64,000 nucleotides of DNA, taken from positions 1 through 64,000 of the forward strand of contig JAFUVE010000060.1 of NCBI GenBank assembly GCA_017483765.1, written 5' to 3'. The stretch is from Bacteroidaceae bacterium. Lineage in GTDB: Bacteria > Bacteroidota > Bacteroidia > Bacteroidales > Bacteroidaceae. Position numbers and translations under genes: made by a program. Position 1 is the first letter of the stretch. Each line of letters starts with the position of its first letter. A model generated the notes under the pieces. The model searched no databases and had not been told where the DNA came from. It saw only the letters and a list, made by a program, of their open reading frames with translations. Of the stretch, positions 52,056-60,143 are shown piece after piece.

Positions 52056-52241
52056 TAGAAAAAAATCGGATTAATAAGCCTGTTGAATCAAGAAATTGGC
52101 TTATTCATTTAGTGGAACGATAATGAAAATGTCAGAAAAGACAAAGGCAATGAAGTGGTTATTCATGTGTGTGTTGGTTGTGCTACTGTTCTTTTATTAT
52201 GTTTTTTATCCAAGGACGTATGGGAGTCCGATTTTTTTTTG

Positions 52242-52249
52242 TAAATTTG
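52242..52249 (+). promoter_or_regulatory. -7 box of the GH115 gene
   Basis: TAAATTTG with a poor TATG (52219-52222) 19 bp upstream. It directly abuts the in-frame ATG at 52251, which therefore cannot be the real start. Confidence 0.5.
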
Positions 52250-52283
52250 CATGAGAAAGCAATCTCTCCCAAACTACAAGAAA

Positions 52284-54749
52284 ATGAAGAAACTACGATT
52301 GATTCTGTTGTGTCTGTTCTGCCTTGTGGCATTGCGTATGTCGGCACTCATAATGTATGACGGCAGTCATGCTGTCAGTTATCATGTGAACGGTAAGTCC
52401 TCCCCTGTGGTGGGTGTGGCCCTGGATATGTTCGGCAGCGACATGGAGCAGGTGACCGGCGCGCGTGCCGTATCTGAAAAGAACGGCGTGATTCAGGTTT
52501 ATCAGCTTGACCGGAATATGAAGCTCAAACCGGGCTTGCAGCAGCAAGGCTGTCCTGTAGCTGATGTGGCAGCCCACATGGACGCCTTTTGGATAGGCGT
52601 GCGTGACGGCAAGGTTCTTGTGGTTGGCAATAACGGTCGTGGCTGTGCCTATGGACTGTTGGAACTGTCGCGTATGGCCGGCGTCTCGCCTTGGGTGTGG
52701 TGGGGCGACGTGGTTCCTGAAAAGCGTGACAAGCTGACCATTGATGACAGTTTTACGACATACCAGAGTCCTTCCGTGGCTTACCGCGGCATCTTTATCA
52801 ACGATGAGGACTGGAGCCTGCGTGAGTGGTCGTCGAAGACCTTCGAGCCCCTTGGGGTGAAGGGGTCCATCGGCCCGAAAACCTATAAGGAGATTTTCAA
52901 GCTGCTGCTGCGACTGCGTGCCAATATGATCTGGCCTGCGATGCATGAGGGGACAACCGGGTTCTTCACGGTGAAAGGCAATCAGGCCGTGGCCGACTCT
53001 TGCGGCATTCTGATCGGCACTTCGCATTGCGAGCCATTGCTCCGCAACAACGTGGCGGAGTGGGACGTGAAGCAACGTGGGGCCTACAATTATATCACGA
53101 ACAAAGCATCAGTGCTTGATTACTGGACGGAGCGCCTGAAGGAGGTTGCCGGAACAGAGGATTTCTTCACCATCGGCATGCGCGGCATCCACGACGGTTC
53201 GATGGAGGGTGTGAAGACCCGAGAGGAGAAACTGAATGGGCTTCAGCAGGTGATAGACGATCAGCGGGAGCTGCTGAAGAAATATGTGAACAAGGACGTG
53301 ACGAAGATTCCCCAGGTGTTTATCCCCTACAAGGAAGTTCTGGAGATCATGGAGAGCGGCTTGCGCGTTCCCGATGACGTGACACTGATGTGGTGCGACG
53401 ACAACTACGGCTATATGACCCGCCTGAGCGACAGTGAACAACAGCGGCGCAGTGGCGGCGGTGGTGTTTATTACCACTTGAGCTACTGGGGGCGTCCCCA
53501 TGACTACCTGTGGCTGACGACCACTCAGCCCGGCTTGATCTATTCGGAGATGAAGTCCGCCTACGACCATAATTGCCGTAAACTATGGATTGTGAACTGT
53601 CATGATCCGAAGGTGGCGGCCTACGACCTGGAGTTCTTTCTCGACATGGCCTGGAATATCGACTGCGTGAGGCCCAACACCATAGGCCAGCATCTGGAGC
53701 GCTGGCTCAGCACCCAGTTCGGTCAGCAAGCCGGAAAACGCCTCTCTCCGATTATGGCCAACTTCTATCGTCTGAGCGCCATGCGCAAACCCGAGTTCAT
53801 GGGATGGACCCAGGTGGAGCTCGACAAGAAGAAGTATGCACGTGGTTGGTCGCCTGTCGTTGACAGCGATTTCTCGATGACCGAATTCGGCGGCGAGCTT
53901 GAACGCTATGTGAATCAATATGCCGTGCTCTGCCAGAAGCTGAAGGAAATCAGCCTTGACATCCGCCCAGAATTGCAAGATGCCTATTTCGCAGCCGTGA
54001 CCTATCCCGTATGTGCCGCTGCCGCCATGGCAGAGAAGCAGCTGGAGGCACAGAAAGCGCGTAATACGCAGGGCGAGGATTGCAAAACGGCTGCTGAACA
54101 TTCGATGTCGGCCTATCGTGAGATCCAGCGTCTCACCGACTATTACAATAACGAGATGTCGGACGGCAAGTGGAAAGGCTTGATGAGTATGGCTCCCCGT
54201 GGCCTTTATGTTTTCGGCGAGCCCACACTCCCTGTCTCCTCCGACGGCAGCCTCATGCGTGACTATCATCAATACGATCAGCCGACCCCCGTGCCAGAAG
54301 GAGATGACTACATAGCCAACGACGCATGCAATTATACCAGTTCCACCACGCAGCTGAATCCAGTCCAGCTCCTGGGCCATTCCCTCCAGGCCGTTCCCCT
54401 GCCCAAGGGCGAGTCCGTCCGCTATCGGTTTATCACGGAGCAGGAAGGAGAAGCCGTTTTGTACACCGCCATGATTCCGACCCAGCCCAACGACAAGGGC
54501 GACTTGCGCTACAGCGTCGCCATAGACGACGGTGAACCAGTCGTGATTTCCCTTAAGGAGAAATACCGTTCTGAATACTGGAAGCAGAGCGTGCTCCGCG
54601 GCCAGGCCTTGAAGAAAACTCCTGTGAATCTGAGCAAAGGCCCTCACACGCTGACAGTGAAAGCCCTTGACGACCACATCATCTTCGACCAATGGATGGT
54701 GGACTTCAAAAAGGACCGGCAATTCTATTTGCTTCCAGTGGGCAAATAA
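52284..54749 (+). CDS. GH115 family glycoside hydrolase (xylan alpha-1,2-glucuronidase type)
   Basis: An 821-residue exported enzyme, start MKKLRLILLCLFCLVALRMS. An ATG at 52251 is rejected because it touches the promoter -7 box. The GH115 core shows SVAYRGIFINDEDWSL, LRANMIWPAMHEGT, GILIGTSHCEPLLRNN, TIGMRGIHDG and MWCDDNYGYMTRLS. A C-terminal carbohydrate-binding-like domain follows (about 680-821, with HIIFDQWMVDFK). The family removes 4-O-methyl-glucuronic acid from glucuronoxylan. As with the GH92 gene, no importer or regulator is adjacent. GH115 proteins are often longer than 800 residues, so this is a compact but complete member. Confidence 0.92.
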   Translation: MKKLRLILLCLFCLVALRMSALIMYDGSHAVSYHVNGKSSPVVGVALDMFGSDMEQVTGARAVSEKNGVIQVYQLDRNMKLKPGLQQQGCPVADVAAHMDAFWIGVRDGKVLVVGNNGRGCAYGLLELSRMAGVSPWVWWGDVVPEKRDKLTIDDSFTTYQSPSVAYRGIFINDEDWSLREWSSKTFEPLGVKGSIGPKTYKEIFKLLLRLRANMIWPAMHEGTTGFFTVKGNQAVADSCGILIGTSHCEPLLRNNVAEWDVKQRGAYNYITNKASVLDYWTERLKEVAGTEDFFTIGMRGIHDGSMEGVKTREEKLNGLQQVIDDQRELLKKYVNKDVTKIPQVFIPYKEVLEIMESGLRVPDDVTLMWCDDNYGYMTRLSDSEQQRRSGGGGVYYHLSYWGRPHDYLWLTTTQPGLIYSEMKSAYDHNCRKLWIVNCHDPKVAAYDLEFFLDMAWNIDCVRPNTIGQHLERWLSTQFGQQAGKRLSPIMANFYRLSAMRKPEFMGWTQVELDKKKYARGWSPVVDSDFSMTEFGGELERYVNQYAVLCQKLKEISLDIRPELQDAYFAAVTYPVCAAAAMAEKQLEAQKARNTQGEDCKTAAEHSMSAYREIQRLTDYYNNEMSDGKWKGLMSMAPRGLYVFGEPTLPVSSDGSLMRDYHQYDQPTPVPEGDDYIANDACNYTSSTTQLNPVQLLGHSLQAVPLPKGESVRYRFITEQEGEAVLYTAMIPTQPNDKGDLRYSVAIDDGEPVVISLKEKYRSEYWKQSVLRGQALKKTPVNLSKGPHTLTVKALDDHIIFDQWMVDFKKDRQFYLLPVGK

Positions 54750-54760
54750 AATGAAATTTA

Positions 54761-54792
54761 TTTGTTTATATCCCTACTTATTCGTAACTTCG
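54761..54792 (+). promoter_or_regulatory. Promoter of the trxA-rpoN block
   Basis: TTTG (54761-54764), 20 bp, TAACTTCG (54785-54792). It implies an untranslated leader of about 250 bases before trxA. Confidence 0.7.
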
Positions 54793-54896
54793 CAGAATAA
54801 AAAGTGTGGCATAAATTTTGCTATGTCTTTTTAGTGATAGAAAATCAATAATAAACCGTAAAAAATATGTTGCCTCGTTTTGATGAAGACGAGAAG

Positions 54897-54934
54897 ACAA
54901 GACGATAGTCAACTGACGGACATACATAAAGTAA
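54897..54934. repeat. Dispersed repeat family 2, copy B
   Basis: It contains ACAAGACGATAGTCAACTGA followed by CGGACATACATAAAGTAA. The first 29 bp match 55745-55773 with 2 differences; the last 18 bp equal 6037-6054 exactly. Confidence 0.8.
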
Positions 54935-54960
54935 TCAATGGTCTTTACACCCCCTTCGGT

Positions 54961-54978
54961 TCCCCCGTTATCGGGGGA
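54961..54978 (+). promoter_or_regulatory. GC-rich hairpin in the trxA leader
   Basis: TCCCCCG (54961-54967) and CGGGGGA (54972-54978) around a TTAT loop, about 70 bp ahead of trxA, without a T-run. A leader structure rather than a terminator is likely. Confidence 0.55.
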
Positions 54979-55046
54979 CAGAAACCCTACAGTCAACTGG
55001 AAAGTGAGGCAAGTTATTTTTTTACATCAATAAATTAGAATACAAA

Positions 55047-55355
55047 ATGGAAATTACAAAAGACAACTTTAGTGAGATAGTCAATGGCGGCAAGCCCGTG
55101 ATGATAGACTTTTGGGCCACATGGTGTGGTCCTTGCCGCCGTGTAGCCCCCGTAATCGAACAGCTGGCTCAGGAATATGAGGGTCAGGCCATCGTGGGGA
55201 AGGTCGACGTTGAGGAGCAGGACGAGCTTGCAGCCCAGTTCGGCATCCGCAATATCCCTACGGTTCTTTTCCTGAAGAATGGAGAGGTGGTCGACAAGGT
55301 GGTCGGCGCAATGGCCAAACCCGCTTATGAAGAGAAGCTGAAGGCTTTGTTGTAA
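55047..55355 (+). CDS. trxA: Thioredoxin
   Basis: A 102-residue cytoplasmic thioredoxin. The active site WCGPC spans 26-30, with FWATWCGPCRR. GIRNIPTVLFLKNG holds the cis-proline. It reduces protein disulfides and donates electrons to reductases. It begins a co-directional housekeeping run, 17 bp ahead of the next gene. Confidence 0.97.
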   Translation: MEITKDNFSEIVNGGKPVMIDFWATWCGPCRRVAPVIEQLAQEYEGQAIVGKVDVEEQDELAAQFGIRNIPTVLFLKNGEVVDKVVGAMAKPAYEEKLKALL

Positions 55356-55372
55356 GGAAAAAAGTTGACATT

Positions 55373-55711
55373 ATGAGTGCGATAGACGATGAGCTGATGC
55401 AGGGAGCGGCTGAAGATGCCGCAGAGATAGAATATATCCGCAACTATCTCCCCCAGGAGTTGAAAGAGAAATACTCCGACGACGACCTATACTACATCCT
55501 CGACGTAATCATAGAGTATTACACTCAGAACGGCGTGTTTGACGCTGCTCCCGACGACGAGGGCTATGTTGAGATCGATCTCGACAAGGCAGTGGACTAT
55601 GTCGTGAAGAAAGCGAAGAAGGAGCACATGGGCGACTATGATCCCGACGATGTGCTTCTCGTCGTTCAGGCAGACTTTGACTACAACGAAGGCGAAGAAG
55701 GTGAAGAGTGA
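55373..55711 (+). CDS. Small acidic conserved protein, function unknown
   Basis: A 112-residue, strongly acidic cytoplasmic protein with no signal or membrane segment. Visible features are an N-terminal helix (IDDELMQGAAEDAAEIEYI), YSDDDLYYILDVIIEYY and an acidic tail ending EGEEGEE. It lies between trxA and rpoN with short gaps, which suggests real expression. I do not recognise a function. Confidence 0.8.
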   Translation: MSAIDDELMQGAAEDAAEIEYIRNYLPQELKEKYSDDDLYYILDVIIEYYTQNGVFDAAPDDEGYVEIDLDKAVDYVVKKAKKEHMGDYDPDDVLLVVQADFDYNEGEEGEE

Positions 55712-55744
55712 CGGGTGACCGTTGCTCTTTATTTCATAGAGAAT

Positions 55745-55773
55745 ACAAGACGAAAGTCAACCGACGGACATAC
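55745..55773. repeat. Dispersed repeat family 2, copy C
   Basis: 29 bp differing from 54897-54925 at 2 positions. It lies in the open frame ahead of the rpoN start, which explains why that frame extends upstream. Confidence 0.8.
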
Positions 55774-55804
55774 TTCAACAAATAACAGTCAGACCCAAAA
55801 ATTG

Positions 55805-57295
55805 ATGGAGCGCAAGCAGGGAACCCAAGTGAGACAGACAGCGACGGCAGAGACCACCATCCGTGTGAGTCAGCAGCAGTTGCTTACTGCCCAGTTGCTG
55901 GAACTGGGCGAGGACGCGTTGATGGAGCGAGTGGAGAATGAGCTGAACGAAAACGTGGCGCTCGAAGAGGGCAGCGATAAAGATTCCGACAGCGAAGATG
56001 ACGCTCCTTATGAAGACGAAGTCTTTGACGAAGGGCGTTCGTCTGACGATCCATCGGCCGGTTGGGATGACGACAGCGAAGAATTGCCGGTCTATACGGC
56101 CGGTGGTGGCGAGAGCCGTTCAGAGATTCCTTTAGGCGACACGAAGTCGTTTGTCGACGAACTGCTGAGTCAGACCGGCGACCATGAGATGGCCGACGAA
56201 AAGCAGGAAGAGCTCGTGAGGTACCTGATAGGCTCGCTGAACGACAATGGCTTTATCGACCGCCCTTTGCCGAGTATCAGCGACGACCTCCTGTTCAATC
56301 ACAATGTGGACGCATCTGTGGAGGAGCTGGAAGCCGCCCTGAACGTGCTTCAACACTTCGACCCAGCCGGCATCGGCGCCCGCGACCTTCGTGAGTGCAT
56401 GCAATTACAGCTTGACCGAAAGATCTCAGACACTCCCAAGGCCGGCAACCTGCATCGTCTGATGGTGCTGGGTCTGGCACGTCAGGCCGTGACGGAATAT
56501 TTCGATTTGTTTAAAAACAATGAGCGTCAGAAGCTGAAGGAGAAACTGGATGTTCCAGATGACATTTTTTCCGATGTGCTTGACGCGCTTCACAAGCTGA
56601 ACCCCCGTCCGGGTCTGTCCTTGAACGAAGGCTCCGGCGACCGTTCCCACCGAGTGGTGCCAGACTTCATCATAGAGACGAGCGTAGACGGCAACATCAG
56701 CTTCAGCCTTCGCGGGAGCCGGATTCCCCCTCTGCGTGTGAGCCGAGCCTATCAAGAGCTGATAGCTGCATCCTCACGCACGACGTTGAGCGCATCGCAG
56801 AAAGAGGACTTGAAATACGTGAAGTCCAACGTGGAGCGTGCCGAGAATTTTATAGAGGCACTTCGCAAACGCCGTGACACGCTTTACCGCACGATGCATG
56901 CCATCATCCAGCGTCAGCGCGCTTTCATGCTGAGCCAGGACGACAGCGACCTCCTCCCTTTGACCGGCGGCGAGATAGCCAAGGCCGTCGGTGTTGACGG
57001 GTCTACCATCTCACGTGCGGTCTCCAGCCGTTACGCCTTGCTCGACGGCACCCTTTACCCTCTGAAACAGTTCTTCCTCCGCACGCGGCGAAATGCCGAG
57101 GGAGAGGAGGTGATGAAAACTCAGGTGGCCAGCATGCTTCAGGAAGTGATAGATGGAGAAGATAAGTCGAATCCGTTGAGCGATAGTGAAATATCGGATA
57201 TTTTGGTCAGCCGTGGCTTGAATATCCGCCGCAGGACCGTGGCGAAATACCGCGACCAGTTAGGCATCCCCGTTGCCAAGATGAGGCGGAAATGA
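55805..57295 (+). CDS. rpoN: RNA polymerase sigma-54 factor
   Basis: A 496-residue sigma-54. The start at 55805 (MERKQGTQVRQTAT) is chosen; the frame is open from 55715 but that stretch contains a dispersed repeat. Region I is glutamine/leucine-rich (RVSQQQLLTAQLLELGEDAL), the acidic region II follows, and then the core-binding domain with HFDPAGIGARDLRECM. The HTH is near GGEIAKAVGVDGSTISRAVS. The C-terminus carries the RpoN box IRRRTVAKYRDQLGIP. It directs transcription from -24/-12 promoters with AAA+ activators, none of which is encoded in this window. Confidence 0.96.
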   Translation: MERKQGTQVRQTATAETTIRVSQQQLLTAQLLELGEDALMERVENELNENVALEEGSDKDSDSEDDAPYEDEVFDEGRSSDDPSAGWDDDSEELPVYTAGGGESRSEIPLGDTKSFVDELLSQTGDHEMADEKQEELVRYLIGSLNDNGFIDRPLPSISDDLLFNHNVDASVEELEAALNVLQHFDPAGIGARDLRECMQLQLDRKISDTPKAGNLHRLMVLGLARQAVTEYFDLFKNNERQKLKEKLDVPDDIFSDVLDALHKLNPRPGLSLNEGSGDRSHRVVPDFIIETSVDGNISFSLRGSRIPPLRVSRAYQELIAASSRTTLSASQKEDLKYVKSNVERAENFIEALRKRRDTLYRTMHAIIQRQRAFMLSQDDSDLLPLTGGEIAKAVGVDGSTISRAVSSRYALLDGTLYPLKQFFLRTRRNAEGEEVMKTQVASMLQEVIDGEDKSNPLSDSEISDILVSRGLNIRRRTVAKYRDQLGIPVAKMRRK

Positions 57296-57303
57296 GTTGT
57301 TTT

Positions 57304-57338
57304 AGTGAAAAGTGAATAGTGAATAGTGGAAAGTGAAA
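57304..57338. repeat. Heptamer array (AGTGAAT)
   Basis: AGTGAAA, AGTGAAT, AGTGAAT, AGTGGAA and AGTGAAA in exact 7-bp register in the spacer after rpoN. Confidence 0.85.
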
Positions 57339-57353
57339 CAAACAAGGAAAAAG

Positions 57354-57986
57354 ATGGAGACAAACACAATAGGAAGAGAATTTATCGCTCCTGCAAAGAC
57401 GTTTACCCAGATATTCTCTCCGTTCTATGCCCCGATGTGGGCGATCTTGTGGTTGCTGGTGTTCAGCAACTACCGCCACATCCCGCTGAAGCCAAAGCTG
57501 TTCATACTTTTGGTGGTGTTGGTGTTCACGGTGATTGTCCCGAAGGTGATGATCTTTCTTCTGCGTCGTGAGCTGAACCTGAGCCGCTGGCAGTTCGACA
57601 TGCGGTCTAACCGCCATCTTCAGTATGGCATCGCGTTTGTCTGCTCTCTGACGTGCATGATATTTCTGATGCGCCGTTGGAGTGCCTTTCCTTTTCTTTC
57701 CGGCGTCATTGTGTCGGCCTTAGTGGCAGAGATTGTGTGCTTGGTCATCAACATGTGGTGGAAAATCAGTGTCCACATGGTGGGTATCGGCGGACTGGCC
57801 GGACTGGTTGTCGCTTTCAGCAACCGCTTCGTGTTCGATCCCGTTCTTCCGACTTGTGTGATTATTCTTTTGGGCGGCCTGATGGGCACGTCGCAGATGA
57901 TTCTTCGTCAGCACACGTTGCTTCAGCTGCTCGTAGGATTTATAGTCGGGCTTCTTTGTGCCCGGTGCACTTTTATGTTTTGGTAA
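57354..57986 (+). CDS. PAP2-like membrane protein with degenerate catalytic motifs
   Basis: A 210-residue inner-membrane protein with about six hydrophobic segments. The start could be 57354 (METNTIGREF) or 57333; the former is clear of the heptamer array. Towards the C-terminus the spacing of phosphatidic acid phosphatase (PAP2) motifs is visible. ISVHMVG stands at the PSGH motif and SQMILRQHTLLQLLVG at the S-R-x5-H-x3-D-x3-G motif, with the Arg and Asp both replaced by Gln and only the histidines kept. It may have lost phosphatase activity. It sits between rpoN and purE, an order I recall as common in Bacteroidales. Confidence 0.8.
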   Translation: METNTIGREFIAPAKTFTQIFSPFYAPMWAILWLLVFSNYRHIPLKPKLFILLVVLVFTVIVPKVMIFLLRRELNLSRWQFDMRSNRHLQYGIAFVCSLTCMIFLMRRWSAFPFLSGVIVSALVAEIVCLVINMWWKISVHMVGIGGLAGLVVAFSNRFVFDPVLPTCVIILLGGLMGTSQMILRQHTLLQLLVGFIVGLLCARCTFMFW

Positions 57987-58011
57987 GTAAAAGATTCAAT
58001 ATTCAAATACA

Positions 58012-58518
58012 ATGCAAGCGAGAGTAAGTATCATAATGGGCAGCACATCGGACATGCCGGTGATGGAAAAGGCTGCCAAGTTTTTTGACGAGTGGGAAAT
58101 CCCGTTTGAGCTGGTGGCTCTGTCGGCCCATCGTACTCCTTCAGAAGTGGAGGAATTTGCCCGTGGCGCGCAGTCTCGTGGCATCGAGGTGATCATAGCC
58201 GGCGCCGGCATGGCAGCCGCATTGCCAGGCGTGATAGCCGCCAATACGACTTTGCCGGTGATTGGTGTTCCAATCAAGGGCAGTGTGCTGGACGGCGTTG
58301 ACGCGCTTTATTCAATTCTTCAGATGCCTCCAGGAATCCCCGTGGCCACAGTGGCCATCAACGGAGCGATGAATGCTGCAATCCTGGCCGTACAGATTAT
58401 GTCGGTAGGCGACAAGTCGCTGGCAGAGCGTCTTCTGGCTTATAAGGAGTCGTTGAAGGAAAAGATAAAGAAGGCCAACGAGGATTTGAGCAAGATGGAA
58501 TTTAAGTTTAAGGTTTAG
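58012..58518 (+). CDS. purE: N5-carboxyaminoimidazole ribonucleotide mutase
   Basis: A 168-residue class I PurE, which moves the carboxyl group of N5-CAIR to form CAIR in purine synthesis. The nucleotide-binding GSTSDMPVMEKA, the catalytic ALSAHRTPSEV and AGAGMAAALPGVIAANT are all present. The partner purK is not adjacent. The gene starts 25 bp after the PAP2-like gene. Confidence 0.96.
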   Translation: MQARVSIIMGSTSDMPVMEKAAKFFDEWEIPFELVALSAHRTPSEVEEFARGAQSRGIEVIIAGAGMAAALPGVIAANTTLPVIGVPIKGSVLDGVDALYSILQMPPGIPVATVAINGAMNAAILAVQIMSVGDKSLAERLLAYKESLKEKIKKANEDLSKMEFKFKV

Positions 58519-58532
58519 AGGGGTTTAGAGTT

Positions 58533-58604
58533 ATTCTAGGCTTTCTAGTCATTCTAGGCTTTCTAGTTATTCTAGGTTTTTCAGGCTTTCTTGGCTTTTT
58601 GGAG
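58533..58604. repeat. 9/18-bp tandem array (ATTCTAGGCTTTCTAGTC)
   Basis: Eight 9-mers of the form NNNCTAGNN (ATTCTAGGC, TTTCTAGTC and decaying variants) follow purE, preceded by a short TTTAGAG-type run (58501-58531). Confidence 0.85.
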
Positions 58605-58632
58605 GTTATTAAGAAATTAAAAATAAGCGAAA

Positions 58633-60027
58633 ATGTCATATAAACGACGGAAAACGACAGATGTGAATGTGGGTGGGTTGCTGATTGGCAGCAACTATCC
58701 GATTCGGATTCAGTCGATGGCCAATACGTCGACGATGGATACGGACGGCTCAGTGGCGCAGGCGCTACGAATAGCTGAAGCCGGCGGCGAGCTGGTCCGA
58801 TTCACCACTCAGGGACAGCGTGAGGCACAGAACATGGCCAATATCCGCGCCGGCCTGCGTGCGAGCGGATGTCAGGTTCCGCTTTGCGCTGATGTCCATT
58901 ACAATGCCGCCGTGGCCGATACTGCAGCCACGATATGCGAGAAGGTCCGGATTAATCCCGGCAACTATGTGGACCCCGGCCGTAAGTTCAAGCATATAGA
59001 CTATACCGATGCAGAGTATGCTGCAGAGTTGGATAAGATAGCTGCCCGCTTTGTTCCATTTCTGAACATTTGCAAGGCCCATGGCACCGCCATCCGCATA
59101 GGCGTGAACCACGGCTCTCTGTCCGACCGCATCATGTCGCGCTATGGCGACACGCCTGAGGGCATGGTGGAGTCGTGTATGGAATTTCTCCGTCTGTGTG
59201 TGCGTGAGAATTTCAACGACGTGGTGATCAGCATCAAGGCCAGCAATACGGTGGTGATGGTCCGTACGGGTCGTCTGCTGGTTCTCCAGATGGATAAAGA
59301 AGGCATGAGTTTTCCGCTCCATTTAGGTGTGACCGAAGCCGGCGAGGGCGAGGACGGGCGCATCAAGAGTGCTGTAGGCATCGGTGCCCTTCTCTGTGAG
59401 GGCATCGGCGACACGATACGCGTGTCGTTGTCGGAGGCTCCTGAACGTGAGATTCCCGTTGCACGCAAGCTTGTGGAGAGCATTGCGGAGTGTGCGTCCA
59501 AGCGAGAGACGGCAGCCCGTGAGATTCACGACGACACACTGACACTGGAATTCTCGGAGAGCGACTGGGAGAGTCTTCAGCTGAAGGCGTCGATGACCGC
59601 CGGCGCTCTGCTTATCGACGGGAAGGCGCATGAGCTGACGATCAAGAACGACGGTTTTTCCTCAGATCGCCTTCGCGAACTCTCAGACTCGATATTGCAG
59701 GCCGCCCGCGTACGTTTCACGAAGACGGAGTTCATCAGTTGTCCCGGCTGCGGCCGGACACTTTATGACTTGGAGGGCACAATCGCCCGCATCAAATCCG
59801 CTGTTCTCTCAGCCACTTCAGAGCACCCTGAGCTGAAACATCTGAAAATCGGCATTATGGGATGTATCGTGAATGGTCCTGGCGAGATGGCCGATGCCGA
59901 CTACGGATATGTAGGAGCCGGCGTAGGCCGCGTGAGCCTTTACAAAGGGAAGGAGTGCGTAGAGAAGAACATTCCTGAATCAGAGGCCGTTGAGCACCTG
60001 ATGAAGTTGATTACGATGGAAATTTAG
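58633..60027 (+). CDS. ispG: 4-hydroxy-3-methylbut-2-enyl diphosphate synthase (IspG/GcpE)
   Basis: A 464-residue iron-sulfur enzyme of the MEP isoprenoid pathway. The N-terminal TIM barrel has IQSMANTSTMDT, VPLCADVHYN, RINPGNYVDPG and LHLGVTEAGEGEDG. The C-terminal cluster domain has CPGCGRTLYDLE (near 369) and GCIVNGPGEMADADYG (near 409), supplying three cysteines and one glutamate to the 4Fe-4S cluster. The roughly 90-residue stretch between them (about 275-360) is much shorter than the full A* domain of the long form known from plants, Chlamydia and many Bacteroidetes. Part of that domain appears to be deleted, while its last helices (ELSDSILQAARVRFTKTEFI) remain. Confidence 0.95.
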   Translation: MSYKRRKTTDVNVGGLLIGSNYPIRIQSMANTSTMDTDGSVAQALRIAEAGGELVRFTTQGQREAQNMANIRAGLRASGCQVPLCADVHYNAAVADTAATICEKVRINPGNYVDPGRKFKHIDYTDAEYAAELDKIAARFVPFLNICKAHGTAIRIGVNHGSLSDRIMSRYGDTPEGMVESCMEFLRLCVRENFNDVVISIKASNTVVMVRTGRLLVLQMDKEGMSFPLHLGVTEAGEGEDGRIKSAVGIGALLCEGIGDTIRVSLSEAPEREIPVARKLVESIAECASKRETAAREIHDDTLTLEFSESDWESLQLKASMTAGALLIDGKAHELTIKNDGFSSDRLRELSDSILQAARVRFTKTEFISCPGCGRTLYDLEGTIARIKSAVLSATSEHPELKHLKIGIMGCIVNGPGEMADADYGYVGAGVGRVSLYKGKECVEKNIPESEAVEHLMKLITMEI

Positions 60028-60029
60028 TT

Positions 60030-60105
60030 TCCGCGATTTCGATGCTTTGAGGTTTCTGAAGTTATGATGCTTCGATATTTCGATATTACGATGCTTAGAT
60101 ATTAA
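60030..60105. repeat. 8/9-bp degenerate array (TTCGATATT type)
   Basis: TTTCGATGC, TTTGAGGTT, TCTGAAGTT and ATGATGCTT, then TTCGATAT-type 8-mers, directly after the ispG stop codon. Confidence 0.55.
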
Positions 60106-60143
60106 TATTATAAAAAATAAAAAAAAGCAAACAATATAAAATA

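Noticed and set aside
43091-54749. A polysaccharide utilisation locus joining GH92 and GH115
   Set aside because: The two genes are 7 kb apart, separated by housekeeping genes, each with its own promoter signals and no SusC/D or sensor regulator.
54778-54996. 72-codon minus-strand frame ahead of trxA
   Set aside because: Lies in the trxA leader and reads through a dispersed repeat and a promoter on the other strand.
54897-55046. Riboswitch in the trxA leader
   Set aside because: Only one short hairpin and a repeat are visible; no known riboswitch core was recognised.
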